The notes below the pieces were generated by a model. It was given only the letters and a program-made list of their open reading frames with translations. It was not told the DNA's origin and did not search any database. A DNA stretch of 64,000 bases, from assembly GCF_016863655.1 (NCBI RefSeq), contig NZ_BOPH01000097.1:55347-119346 (forward strand), given 5' to 3'. The number at the start of each line of letters is the position of its first letter. Position 1 is the stretch's first letter. This document shows, piece by piece, positions 36,471 to 46,300 of this stretch. Made by a program: the position numbers and the translations under genes. The stretch comes from Virgisporangium ochraceum. GTDB lineage: Bacteria; Actinomycetota; Actinomycetes; Mycobacteriales; Micromonosporaceae.

Positions 36471-37067
36471 GTGACCGGTCGTCTCCCGCTGGACGAGCAG
36501 CTGTCCGCCCTGAAGTCGGTCCTGTGCCGCAACGAGGTGCTGACGGAGGTGCTGCGCCGCGCCGGCGGGCTGGACCTGCCGGGCTGGTACCTCACCGCGG
36601 GCTGCGTGTTCCAGACCGTGTGGAACGTCGTCACCGGCAGGCCGGCCACCAGCGGGATCCGCGACTACGACCTGTTCTACTTCGACGGCGGCGACCTGTC
36701 GTGGGACGCCGAGGACCGCGTGATCGGGGCGGCGCGTCCCGTCTTCGCCGACCTGCCCGCCGTGGTCGAGATCCGCAACGAGGCGCGCGTGCACCTGTGG
36801 TACGAGGAGAAGTTCGGGGTCGCGTGCGCTCCGTACGACTCCACCGAGTCGGCGATCGACTCGTTCGCGGCCACGACCTGCTGCCTCGGGATCCGCCTGG
36901 AGGCGGGCGACCACTGGCGCGTCTACGCACCCCACGGGCTGTCCGACGTGTTCAACCTCGTCGTGCGGCCGAACCCGGTCCTCGCGCCGAGGCACGTCTA
37001 CGGGACCAAGACGACGCGCTGGCGGCAGCAGTGGCCCGAGCTGACCGTGCTCGACTGGCCCACGTGA
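36471..37067 (+). CDS. Nucleotidyltransferase family protein
   Basis: A 198-residue protein resembling actinobacterial and proteobacterial nucleotidyltransferase-like proteins of the DUF925 type. It has GWYLTAGCVFQTVWNVVTGR, the acidic RDYDLFYFDGGDLSWDAE, a further VEIRNEARVHLWYEEKFG, and the C-terminal HVYGTKTTRWRQQWPELTVL. RDYDLFYFD carries the acidic pair expected of a nucleotidyltransferase active site. The substrate is unknown. The GTG start at 36471 is not well supported, because TACCGT lies only 1 nt upstream; the open frame continues upstream to 36279. Confidence 0.75.
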   Translation: MTGRLPLDEQLSALKSVLCRNEVLTEVLRRAGGLDLPGWYLTAGCVFQTVWNVVTGRPATSGIRDYDLFYFDGGDLSWDAEDRVIGAARPVFADLPAVVEIRNEARVHLWYEEKFGVACAPYDSTESAIDSFAATTCCLGIRLEAGDHWRVYAPHGLSDVFNLVVRPNPVLAPRHVYGTKTTRWRQQWPELTVLDWPT

Positions 37068-37198
37068 GGGGCGGCGACACGCCCGAGGTCCTGGCGCTGC
37101 TGAGAGGTGCCAGCATGGCCGCCGCGACCGGGGACTACGCGGCCGCGGTCCTCGACCGGAGCGTGGGTCGCGGCCCGTCGCCGGTATGGCGCCGGTGA
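37064..37198 (+). CDS. Possible small ORF, 44 residues
   Basis: A GTG overlapping the nucleotidyltransferase stop (GTGA) opens a 44-residue frame (VRGGDTPEVLALLRGASMAA, then TGDYAAAVLDRSVG). The start position is typical of coupled genes, but no family is recognised. Confidence 0.3.
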   Translation: MRGGDTPEVLALLRGASMAAATGDYAAAVLDRSVGRGPSPVWRR

Positions 37199-37269
37199 TC
37201 CGGGAATGGGACCGTGGACGCGGGTCACGGTGACCCGCGCCGCCATGGCGACGCGCGACGGGAGGGAAG

Positions 37270-38733
37270 ATGGGTCCACTCCTCCAGCAGCTGACCCGGC
37301 GCAAGCCGGTCACCACGATGGCGCACGAGACCGGCGCGGACACCGGGCACGGGCAGCTGGCCCGGTCGATCGGGTTGTTCCAGCTGTCGATGATCGGCAT
37401 CGGCGCGACCATCGGTACCGGCATCTTCTTCGTGCTCTCGCAGGCCGTTCCGGTGGCCGGCCCGGCGGTGATCTGGTCGTTCGTCATCGCCGGCGTCGTC
37501 GCCGGGCTCACCGCGGTCTGCTACGCGGAGCTGGCCAGCGCGGTGCCGGTGTCGGGATCGTCGTACTCATACGCCTACGCGACCATGGGCGAACTGGTGG
37601 CGATGGGTGTCGCGGCGTGCCTGCTGCTGGAGTACGGGGTCTCGTCCGCGGCGGTGGCCGTGGGCTGGTCGGAGTACCTCAACCAGTTGCTGGACAACGT
37701 CTTCGGCGTGCGGATCCCCGAGGCGTTGTCCAAGTCGCCGGAGGCCGGTGGGTGGGTCAACCTCTCGGCGGTGGTCCTGGTGCTGCTGTGCGCGGTGCTG
37801 CTGGTCCGCGGCACCAGCGAGTCGGCCCGGGTCAACGCCGTCATGGTGGTCACCAAGGTCGGCGTACTGGTCATGTTCGTCGTGCTGGGCGTGCTCGGCT
37901 GGGACTCGGACAACCTGACGCCGTTCGCGCCGTTCGGTCTCGCCGGCGTCACCTCCGCCGCCGGCATCATCTTCTTCTCCTACATCGGGCTGGACGCGGT
38001 CTCCACCGCCGGCGAGGAGGTGCGCAACCCGCGCCGGACGATGCCGCTGGCCATCCTGATCGCCCTCGTCGCCGTCACCACCGTGTACCTGGCGGTGGCC
38101 GTGGTCGCCGTCGCGGCGCAGCCGGCCGAGCGGTTCGAGGACCAGGAGGCGGGACTGGCCACGATCCTGCAGGACGTCGTCGGCGCCACCTGGCCCGGCT
38201 CGGTGCTGGCCGCGGGCGCGGTGATCTCCATCTTCAGCGTCACGCTGGTGACGATGTACGGGCAGACGCGGATCCTGTTCGCGATGGGTCGCGACGGGAT
38301 GCTCCCGCCGATGTTCGCGAAGGTCCATCCCCGCACCCTCACGCCGGTCGCCAACACCATCGTCGTGGCGGTCGTGGTGGGCCTGCTGGCCGGCCTGCTG
38401 CCGATCAACTTCCTGGCCGAGATGACCAGCATCGGCACGCTCGTCGCGTTCCTGGTCGTGTCGATCGGCGTGATCGTGCTGCGGCGCACGGCACCGGACC
38501 TGCCGCGCGGGTTCAGGGTGCCGGGCTACCCGGTGACACCCATCCTGTCCATCCTGGGCTGCCTGTGGATCATCACGAGCCTGCGCGGGGTGACGATCGT
38601 CGCGTTCGTGGTGTGGGTCGCCGTCGCGATGGCGTTCTACTTCGCCTACGGCATCAGGCATTCCCGGCTGGGCCGGACGGCGCCGACGGCCGAGGGCGCC
38701 GGCGCCGACCCGGACGGGACGGGACCGCGATGA
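37270..38733 (+). CDS. APC-family amino-acid permease
   Basis: A 487-residue membrane protein with 12 predicted helices of the cationic amino-acid transporter-like APC group. The signature GLFQLSMIGIGATIGTGIFF is helix 1 with the substrate-binding GxGxG turn. IIFFSYIGLDAVSTAGEEVRNPRRTMP is helix 6 with the following loop. It probably imports amino acids by proton coupling. GGGAGGGAAG precedes the ATG closely. The stop overlaps the start of the universal stress protein gene (ATGA), a known actinobacterial pairing. Confidence 0.9.
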   Translation: MGPLLQQLTRRKPVTTMAHETGADTGHGQLARSIGLFQLSMIGIGATIGTGIFFVLSQAVPVAGPAVIWSFVIAGVVAGLTAVCYAELASAVPVSGSSYSYAYATMGELVAMGVAACLLLEYGVSSAAVAVGWSEYLNQLLDNVFGVRIPEALSKSPEAGGWVNLSAVVLVLLCAVLLVRGTSESARVNAVMVVTKVGVLVMFVVLGVLGWDSDNLTPFAPFGLAGVTSAAGIIFFSYIGLDAVSTAGEEVRNPRRTMPLAILIALVAVTTVYLAVAVVAVAAQPAERFEDQEAGLATILQDVVGATWPGSVLAAGAVISIFSVTLVTMYGQTRILFAMGRDGMLPPMFAKVHPRTLTPVANTIVVAVVVGLLAGLLPINFLAEMTSIGTLVAFLVVSIGVIVLRRTAPDLPRGFRVPGYPVTPILSILGCLWIITSLRGVTIVAFVVWVAVAMAFYFAYGIRHSRLGRTAPTAEGAGADPDGTGPR

Positions 38734-39653
38734 GCGTCCTGGCGGGTGTGCGCCCCGACGACCGCGAGCCGACCGCGGTGCGCCTCGGCGCGATGCTGGC
38801 CCGGTCCGCGGGCGAGGACCTGGTGGTCTGCACGGTCGTACCGTCGGCCTGGCCGGCCGGGGTCGGCCGGATCGACGCGGAGTACCAGGAGTACCTCGAC
38901 GGCATCGCGCAGGAGGCGCTGGACCGGGCCCGCACCGGGTGCCCGTCGGACCTGCGGGCCGACTACGTCGCTCTCCACGCCCGGTCGGTGCCCTCCGGGC
39001 TGCTCGACGTCGCGGCCCGGCGCGAGGTGTCGACGGTCGTGGTCGGCTCGTCGTCGGCCGGCATGCTCGGTCACGTGGCGGTGGGCAGCGTCGCCGAGTG
39101 GCTGCTGCACAGCTCGCCGCTGCCGCTGGCGTTCGCGCCGCGCGGATACCGCTGCCGGCCGGAGGCCGTGGTGACCCGGGTGACCGCGGCGTTCGGCGGC
39201 GCGCCGGGCTCGGCCGACCTCGTCGTGGCGGCGGCCCGGGTCGCCGCGCGGATGGGCGCGTCGCTGCGGATCGCCTCGTTCGCGGTGCGGCGGCGGACCA
39301 TCCTCACCGCCGGTGTCGGCTCGCGCGCGGAGGACGCGGTGGTGGCGGAGTGGGTGCGCGGCGCCGGGGAGGCCCAGCGCGACGTGCTCCGGCAGATCGC
39401 CGACCTGCCGGTGGCTCCGCACGACGTCACCACGGTCGTCGGCTACGGGCACGGCTGGGGCCCGGCGCTGGAGGACGTGGAATGGCGCGACGGTGACGTG
39501 CTGGTGGTCGGATCGAGCTCCGCCGGTCCGGCGGCGCGGGTGTTCCTCGGCGCGCACGGATCCAAGATCGTCCGGCACGCGCCCGTGCCGGTCGTCGTCG
39601 TCCCCCGGTCGGCCGTCACCGACCTGTTGGACGCGCCGCCGCCGGCGGCGTGA
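38730..39653 (+). CDS. Universal stress protein, tandem UspA domains
   Basis: A 307-residue cytoplasmic protein with two UspA modules. Module 1 ends VSTVVVGSSSAGMLGHVAVG. Module 2 has DGDVLVVGSSSAGPAARVFLG, then HAPVPVVVVPRSAV. The GSSSAG segments correspond to the ATP-binding G-x2-G-x9-G(S/T) loop of UspA, though the spacing is slightly altered. It overlaps the permease gene by 4 nt and may tie transport to energy or stress status. Confidence 0.85.
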   Translation: MSVLAGVRPDDREPTAVRLGAMLARSAGEDLVVCTVVPSAWPAGVGRIDAEYQEYLDGIAQEALDRARTGCPSDLRADYVALHARSVPSGLLDVAARREVSTVVVGSSSAGMLGHVAVGSVAEWLLHSSPLPLAFAPRGYRCRPEAVVTRVTAAFGGAPGSADLVVAAARVAARMGASLRIASFAVRRRTILTAGVGSRAEDAVVAEWVRGAGEAQRDVLRQIADLPVAPHDVTTVVGYGHGWGPALEDVEWRDGDVLVVGSSSAGPAARVFLGAHGSKIVRHAPVPVVVVPRSAVTDLLDAPPPAA

Positions 39654-39687
39654 CGACGGCGGCCGCCCCGGCGGCCCCCGCCTGCCC

Positions 39688-39693
39688 TATGGT
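39688..39693 (+). promoter_or_regulatory. -10 TATGGT for the P-loop protein gene
   Basis: TATGGT ends 6 nt before the ATG at 39700. Confidence 0.5.
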
Positions 39694-39699
39694 CGATTC

Positions 39700-40344
39700 A
39701 TGATCACCGACGACGCGCAGCTCCGGGACCGCCTCGGGCACGTGTACTGGATCGGCGGCGGAAGCGGCGGCGGCAAGTCCACCATCGCGACCCGCCTCGC
39801 GCGGCGGTACGGCCTCGACGTCCACGCCACCGACGACACCATGGGCGACCACGTGCGGCGCAGCGCGCCCGGGGACACGCCGTACCTGCAGCGGTTCCTG
39901 GCCATGGACATGGACGAGCGCTGGGTCGACCGCTCGCCGCCGACCATGCTGGAGACGTTCCACTGGTACCGCGGCGAGGGCTTCGGCCTCATCGTCGAGG
40001 ACCTGCTGGCGCTCCCGCCCGGCCGGGGCGTGGTGGTGGAGGGCTTCCGGCTGCTGCCGGAACTGGTCGCGCCGCTGCTGGCCGACCCGCGGCACGCGGT
40101 CTGGCTGCTCCCGACGCCGGAGTTCCGCCGCGCGGCGTTCGAGAGCCGCGGCGGGCTGTGGCAGATCGCCGGCCGCACCGGCGACCCCGACCGGGCGCTG
40201 CGCAACCTCCTGGACCGCGACGGGATGTTCACCGACCGTCTGAGGGCGGAGACGACCCGCCTGGGCCTGCCGGTCGTCGAGGTCGACCTGACCGTGACCG
40301 AGGACGACCTCGTCACCCGGGTCGCCGACTCGTTCGGGTTCTGA
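39700..40344 (+). CDS. P-loop NTPase / kinase-like protein
   Basis: A 214-residue protein with a Walker A motif GGGSGGGKSTIATRLA at residues 19-34, followed by DVHATDDTMGDHV. A later GRGVVVEGFRLLPELV resembles Walker B. The layout fits small-molecule kinases of the adenylate/shikimate-kinase-like group that actinobacterial genomes encode in many uncharacterised versions. The acceptor substrate is unknown. The leaderless -10 supports the start and a transcript separate from the permease operon. Confidence 0.75.
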   Translation: MITDDAQLRDRLGHVYWIGGGSGGGKSTIATRLARRYGLDVHATDDTMGDHVRRSAPGDTPYLQRFLAMDMDERWVDRSPPTMLETFHWYRGEGFGLIVEDLLALPPGRGVVVEGFRLLPELVAPLLADPRHAVWLLPTPEFRRAAFESRGGLWQIAGRTGDPDRALRNLLDRDGMFTDRLRAETTRLGLPVVEVDLTVTEDDLVTRVADSFGF

Positions 40345-40357
40345 GTCATCGAGGCGA

Positions 40358-41929
40358 CTACGGCTGCCAGAAGCGACACTGGTGCGTCGCGTCCAGGTCC
40401 ACCGTGGACACGTCGCCGGGCGCCAGCCGCAGGGTGGTGCCGCGGGGCCAGGTAGGTGCGCCGTCGTGGTTCGGGTCGCCGGTGCGGGCGAACGCCGTCC
40501 AGTAGCCGATCATCGTGTCGGCCAGGGCGCGCTGCCCGTCGGTGTACCGGTCGCCCGCTACCGGTCCGCGGCCCTTCACCTCGAACAGGTTCGGCAGCTC
40601 CGAGGCGTGCGAGGCGCCGGCCGGGAAGTCCGCCGGCAGGTCGACGAACGGCTGCGCGTTCTCGTCGGCGAACTCGTAGGTGAACACCGGCACGTGCGCG
40701 GCGAGCTGCCGGTGGACCGCGGCTCCCGGACAGACCCACATGGCGTCGGTGTACGCCGCCGACCAGACCAGTGCCGCGTCACCGACGGAGCGGTAGCGGT
40801 CGAGCACCTCGGGTGCCCGGGTGCCGAACCCCTGCGCGAACAGCCGTGGAAGGTCCGCCGCCGGGATGCGGTAGCCCGCGAGGGCCAGGAGGCCGGCGGT
40901 GAACCGGTGCTCGTCGCGGGTGAAGCCGGCCAGCACGGGTACGCGGGCGACATCGCCGCGTGCGAGAGCGTCCGCCGGCCCGGTCGGTACCGTCGGGTTG
41001 CCGTAGGCGGCGGCGCCGAACATCGCGTGCTGCGCGTCCAGCGCCCCGGTCGGCAGCGCCCGCAGGCAGGTGAGCGTCTCCGCGGTCGTCGACCGGCCAC
41101 AGCCGAGCGTCGCCGCGGCGGCGACCCCGTTGCGCTCCACGGCATCGGCCGGCTGAACGAACGCGAACGCGCGCCGTGCCTCGGCGAGCCCGGACCGGGC
41201 CACGTCCCGCGCCCGGCCGATCCGCGCCGGATCCGGTGCGGGTTCGGCGAGCGTGGTCTCCAGCAGGGTCACCACGGCACTCAGATCCTGGGCGACGGTG
41301 TCGTGTAGCTCCCGCGCGATCCGGTGCCGCTCGTCCTGGACCCCGACCGCGCGGGCCTGCGCCAGCAGCCGCCCCCGCAGCCGCTCCTCCGTGGCCGCCG
41401 CCACGGTGAGGTCGCGGTTCGCCGCGCCGAGGCGGGCGTTGGTCTCGGCGAGGCTCATGTTCGCGGCGGCCAGCTCGGCGGCCGTCCTCCGACGGACCTC
41501 GCTCTCCCGGGCGACCACCCAGCCGGCGACGAGGATCGGCGAGAGCAGGCTGACCACCGGCGGCGCGGTCGGACCGACCCCGCCCTGTGCGAACGTGAGC
41601 AGCACCGCGCCGACCGCCGCCCACGCGAACGCCCACCGCGCGGGAAACAGCACGATCGCGTGCACGGCGAGGACCCAGGAGCCGAACATGGCGTACGGGT
41701 CGGCGGCGACCAGCGCGGTCATAAGGACCAGGAGCCCGCCGTAGTAGCCGCACCTGACCTGAGCCGACCAGCGCGGGTGGACGAGCGCCATGGTGAGCAG
41801 CAGGGACACCGTCGCGGCGGTGAGGACGACGGTCCACCGGCCGCCACCGGACACGACGACCGGAACCGCCGCGATCACCAGGATCGGCACCGCCGCAATG
41901 GCGGCGACCCGCCCGGCGCGGTCCGTCAT
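40358..41929 (-). CDS. Histidine kinase N-part / carboxylesterase C-part chimera
   Basis: A 523-residue open frame made of two unrelated halves. Residues 1-255 are a NarL-type sensor kinase: about five membrane helices, a coiled coil with EERLRGRLLAQARAVG, and the H-box DERHRIARELHDTVAQDLSA with phospho-acceptor His209. The HATPase domain that should follow is missing. From about residue 262 the sequence is the C-terminal half of a type-B carboxylesterase (LGCGRSTTAETLTCLRALP, PVLAGFTRDEHRFTAG, VPVFTYEFADENAQPF), without the GESAGG nucleophile. The junction is near 41146-41176. It probably arose by a deletion joining two genes; an assembly artefact is possible. Neither activity should be intact. 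Confidence 0.75.
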   Translation of the reverse strand: MTDRAGRVAAIAAVPILVIAAVPVVVSGGGRWTVVLTAATVSLLLTMALVHPRWSAQVRCGYYGGLLVLMTALVAADPYAMFGSWVLAVHAIVLFPARWAFAWAAVGAVLLTFAQGGVGPTAPPVVSLLSPILVAGWVVARESEVRRRTAAELAAANMSLAETNARLGAANRDLTVAAATEERLRGRLLAQARAVGVQDERHRIARELHDTVAQDLSAVVTLLETTLAEPAPDPARIGRARDVARSGLAEARRAFAFVQPADAVERNGVAAAATLGCGRSTTAETLTCLRALPTGALDAQHAMFGAAAYGNPTVPTGPADALARGDVARVPVLAGFTRDEHRFTAGLLALAGYRIPAADLPRLFAQGFGTRAPEVLDRYRSVGDAALVWSAAYTDAMWVCPGAAVHRQLAAHVPVFTYEFADENAQPFVDLPADFPAGASHASELPNLFEVKGRGPVAGDRYTDGQRALADTMIGYWTAFARTGDPNHDGAPTWPRGTTLRLAPGDVSTVDLDATHQCRFWQP

Positions 41930-41980
41930 GTGCCCATCATCGCGCGGATCGCGGCGTCCGGCGCGCCGGCCGGCACCGGG

Positions 41981-43312
41981 TCAGAGCCCGAAGACCGGCA
42001 GTGCCGGCAGCTCCGGACGGTCGAGCCACGCGGTGAGCAGGCCGTCGACCGGGGCGAAGCGGCGGGCGTGCTCGCGGAAGTCGTCGGTCGTCACCGTGCC
42101 GTGGCGGTGTTCGGCGACCCACGAGCGCAGCAGCGCGAAGAACGTCGCGTCGCCGACCTTCGTGCGCAGGGCGTGCAGCGTCAGCGCGCCGCGCTTGTAG
42201 ACCGTCGGGTCGAACATCCGGTCTACGCCCGGGTCCGCGATCACGACCCGCCGCGGCAGCGTCGCCAGGTGGGCGTGCCAGCGGGCGGCGTGGACGTCCG
42301 CCGACGGGCCTCCGGACTCGGCCGACCACAGCCACTCCGCGTAGGTGGCGAAGCCCTCGTTGAGCCAGATCTGCCGCCAGTCGGCGACGGTCAGGCTGTT
42401 GCCGAACCACTGGTGGGCCAGCTCGTGGGCGGCCAGCCGCTCGTGGGTGCGCCGCCCGTCGAGGTGGTTGCGACCGAAGACGGCCATGCCCTGCGCCTCG
42501 ATCGGGTCGTCGAGGTCGTCGTCGGTGACCACGACGACGTACTCGCGGAACGGGTACGGCCCGAGAAGCCGTTCCAGCACGGTCATCATCTGGCCCTGCC
42601 GGCCGAAGTCGTGGGCGAAGACCGCGCGCAGCCGGTGCGGCACCGCCGCCCGCTGGTTCGCACCCAGGTCGACCAGGTCGTACCGTCCGATCTGGACACT
42701 CATGAGGTACGGGGCGGTCGGCTCGTTGCGTTCGTACACCCAGGTGCGGGTCCCCGAGCCGCGCCGCTGGGCGACGAGGTCGCCGGTGACCACCACCGTG
42801 TACGGCGCCGGGGCGGTCAGCGTGACCAGGAACGTGGCCTTCGCACCGGGACGGTCGTCGCAGGGGAACCAGGACGGGGCGCCGTTCGGCTGGCTGGCCA
42901 CCAGCGCCCCGTCGGTCAGCTCGTCCCAGCCGATGTCACCCCACCGGCCAGAGACGGGCACGGGCGTGCCCGCGTACCGGACGTCGATCGTGAACGTGGT
43001 CCCGTACGCGACCGGCCGCTCGGGCTTGATCCGGAGCTTGCCGGCCCGGTGGGTGAACTTCGCCGACCGGCCGTCGACCCGCACACCCTGGACCCGGAAG
43101 GTGCCCAGGTCGAGGCTGAACCGCGACAGCGACTGGACGGCCCGCGCCGTGACGACCGCCTTGCCGGCAAGGCGGTTCGTCGTGACCCGGTAGTCGAGGT
43201 CGAGGTCGTAGTGGAGCACGCGGTACCCGCCGTTGCCGTGCGCGGGCAGGTACGGGTCGGTCGAGTGGTCGGCGCCGGGTGTGGCACCGAGCGGACCGAC
43301 CCCCGGGGTCAT
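41981..43312 (-). CDS. M1-family metallopeptidase
   Basis: A 443-residue zinc aminopeptidase-like protein. The N-terminal beta domain is followed by EAQGMAVFGRNHL in place of the GAMEN exopeptidase motif. The zinc site is HELAHQWFGNSL (His296, His300, catalytic Glu297) with Glu319 in NEGFATYAEWLW, giving the HExxH-x18-E spacing of M1. It lacks the long C-terminal HEAT domain of PepN, as do other actinobacterial short M1 proteins. No signal peptide is visible. Its ATG overlaps the stop of the Pls/PosA synthetase by 4 nt, so it belongs to that operon and may process or degrade the synthetase product. Confidence 0.9.
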   Translation of the reverse strand: MTPGVGPLGATPGADHSTDPYLPAHGNGGYRVLHYDLDLDYRVTTNRLAGKAVVTARAVQSLSRFSLDLGTFRVQGVRVDGRSAKFTHRAGKLRIKPERPVAYGTTFTIDVRYAGTPVPVSGRWGDIGWDELTDGALVASQPNGAPSWFPCDDRPGAKATFLVTLTAPAPYTVVVTGDLVAQRRGSGTRTWVYERNEPTAPYLMSVQIGRYDLVDLGANQRAAVPHRLRAVFAHDFGRQGQMMTVLERLLGPYPFREYVVVVTDDDLDDPIEAQGMAVFGRNHLDGRRTHERLAAHELAHQWFGNSLTVADWRQIWLNEGFATYAEWLWSAESGGPSADVHAARWHAHLATLPRRVVIADPGVDRMFDPTVYKRGALTLHALRTKVGDATFFALLRSWVAEHRHGTVTTDDFREHARRFAPVDGLLTAWLDRPELPALPVFGL

Positions 43313-46300
43313 TGCCAGTTCGCGATCGGGTTGCCGAGCCAGCGGCTGTCGCGCGGCACGGCGTCGCCGCGGGTGACCAGCGAGCCCGGCCCGACGGTCG
43401 TGCCGGCGCCGATGCTCGCGCCGGGGAGCACGATCCCGTGCGGGCCCATCGTGGCACCCGCGCCGAGCGTCACCGCGTCCATGCTCATGATCCGATCATG
43501 GAACAGGTGGGTCTGCACGACACAGCCCCGGTTCACCGTGGCGCCCGGCCCGAGCCGCACCAGGTCGTACTCCGGCAGCCACAGCGTCTCCAGCCACGCG
43601 CCGCGGCCGATCCGGGCGCCGAGCGTGCGCAGCCACAGGCTCAGTAGCGGCGTGCCGGTGGCGAACCGGAACAGCCACGGCGCCGCGAGCACCTCCACGA
43701 ACGAGTCGGCGAGCTCGTTGCGCCACACGAACGACGTCCACAGCGCCCGGTCGACGGCCCGGAACCGGCCGACCAGCAGCCATTTCGCGGCGGTCGCGGT
43801 GGTCGCGGCGCAGATCGCCGCGACAAGCACGAGGGGACCGGCGCAGAGCGCGGCCACCCACGCGCCGGCGCTCTGCCAGATGTGTGCGAGCGCGGCGAGG
43901 ACGAGCACCGCCAGCGCGCCGGCGAGCATCACCGGGACGATCCGGCACAGCTCGATCGCCGAGCGGGCCAGCTTGAGCCGCAGCGGCGGGTCGTAGGTGC
44001 GGCTGCTGTCGGTCGCCTCGACGGTGCGGCGCAGCGCCATCGGTGGGGCGCCGAGCCACGAGGAGCCCTTCTTCGCCTTGCGGGGCGCCGACGAGAGCAC
44101 GCCCACGAGGCTCCGCTTGGGCACCCGGCGGCCGGGGGCCGCCATGCCCGAGTTGCCGAGGAACGCCTGCTTGCCGATCCGCACCGGGGCGACCCGCAGC
44201 CACCCGCGGCTCAGCTCGTACGTGGCGACCATCGTGTCGTCGGCGAGGAAGGCACCGTCGTCGACGGTCGTCATCGCCGGCAGCGCGAGCACGGTGGACG
44301 CCTCGACGTTGCGGCCGACCTTCGCGCCGAGCAGCCGCAGCCAGACGGGCGTGAACAGGCTGGCGTACATCGGGAACAGCGCGGTCCGGGCCATGCCCAT
44401 GAGCCGCTCGGTCGTCCACACCTGCCACGCCACCCGTCCCCGCACGGGGTGGAAGCCCTCGCGGACGCCGATGCCGAGCAGTCGCACCGACACCAGCACG
44501 AGCACAGCGTAGGTGACGAAGTACGCGAGCGCCGCCGCCGGCACCATGAGCAGCGCCGCGCCGACGGTCGGCCGGGCCAGCAGCGCGAGCGCCGGAAGCG
44601 CCGCCACCACCGGCACCACACCGAGGAGCTGGGCGGTCAGGCTGTAGCCGGCCACCCAGGTGCGGGCCCGCCCGGTGGGACGCTCGGCCGGCCAGTCGGT
44701 CGTCTCCTTGCCGGCGGGCGCGGCCGGTGAACCGGCCCACCGCTGGTTCGACGGCACCGCACCGGTGACCGTCGACCCGGCGGCGATCGCCGCGCCCTTG
44801 CCGATCCGGGTGCCGGGCATGAGCGTGCTGCGGGACCCGACCCGGCTGCCCGCTCCGACGCGCACCTTGCCGATCCGGACGACGTCGCCGTCGACCCAGT
44901 GACCGGACAGGTCGACCTCCGGTTCGACGGCCGCACCGCGTCCCATCTTCAACAGCCCCGTGACCGGCGGCGCGGAGTGCAGGTCCACGTCCGGCCCGAT
45001 CTGCGCGCCGAGGGCCCGCGCGTACGTGATCATCCAGCCCGCTCCGGCGACGCCGGTCGCGCCGCTGAGCTCGGCGAGCCGCTCGGCCGCCCACAGCCGC
45101 AGATGGACGCCGCCGCCCCGGGGATGGTCACCCGGCCGAACGCCGCGCAGCAGCAGCCGCGCGCCCGCCGCCGCGACCGCGATCCGCCCCGGCGGGCTGA
45201 ACAGCAGCACCCAGCCCGCGGCGATCCACCACCAGGAGACCCGCGGCGCCCACGGAACCACGAGGTTCCCCAGCGCCGCGAGGACGGTGAGCCAGCGCAG
45301 CCCGACGAGCGCGAGCATCGGCAGCATCAGCGCGCCCTGGACGAACCCGGCCCGTCGCGGGGTGGGCCGGACCTCGCGGCGCACCCGCGTCGTCGTGTCG
45401 AGCCCATCGAGCACGTCGGCGAGCTGCGACAGCCGCGGGTTCTGGTAGACGTCGGTCACCGACACCTGCGGGTGCCTGCGCCGGATCAGCGCCACCAGCT
45501 GCGCCGCGCCGAGGCTGCTGCCGCCGCTGCTGAAGAAGTCGGCGTCGGCGGCGGCCGGGCGCACGCCGAGGATCTGTTCCCAGGCGGCGGCGAGCCACCC
45601 CTCGGTGGCGGTCAGGTCGGTGTCGGTGCCTGTCGTGGCCAGCGGCCAGGGCAGGGCCGCCCGGTCGACCTTCCCGGACGTGCGCGTGGGCAGGTCGTCG
45701 ACCTCGGCCAGCAGCGGCACCAGCGCGGCCGGCAGCTGCTCGCGGATGCGCCGCGCCGCCGCGGTGGCGTCGAACCCGTCACGCGGCACGACGTAGCCGA
45801 CCAGGAGCTGGTTGCCCGCGGCGGTCCGCTTCACGGCGGCGGCCGCGCCGGCGATGCCGGGCAGCGCCTGCAGCGCGGCGTCGACCTCGCCCAGCTCGAT
45901 GCGCCGGCCGCCGAGCTTCACCTGCTCGTCGCCGCGGCCCAGGAACAGCAGCCCTTCCGGTTCCGCGCGTACGACGTCACCGCTGCGGTACGCGCGCTCC
46001 CAGCCGAGTGCGGGTAGCGGCGCGAACTTCTCGGCGTCCTTCGCGGCGTCGAGGTAGCGGGCCAGGCCGACCCCGCCGATGACCAGCTCGCCGGTGCCGC
46101 CCATCGCGACCGGGTCGCCGGCCGCGTCGACCACGGCGAGCTCCCAGCCGGCCAGCGGCAGCCCGATGCGCACCGGTCCCCGGCCGGTCATCCGGGCGGC
46201 GCAGGCGACGACCGTCGCCTCCGTGGGGCCGTAGGTGTTCCAGACCTCGCGCCCGTCGACGGCCAGCCGCTCGGCGAGCTCGGGCGGGCAGGCCTCGCCG

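Noticed and set aside
34347..37511. A minus-strand frame of 1054 codons
   Set aside because: It lies opposite the amidohydrolase and nucleotidyltransferase genes and has shadow composition; only the small remnant at 36120-36408 looks protein-like.
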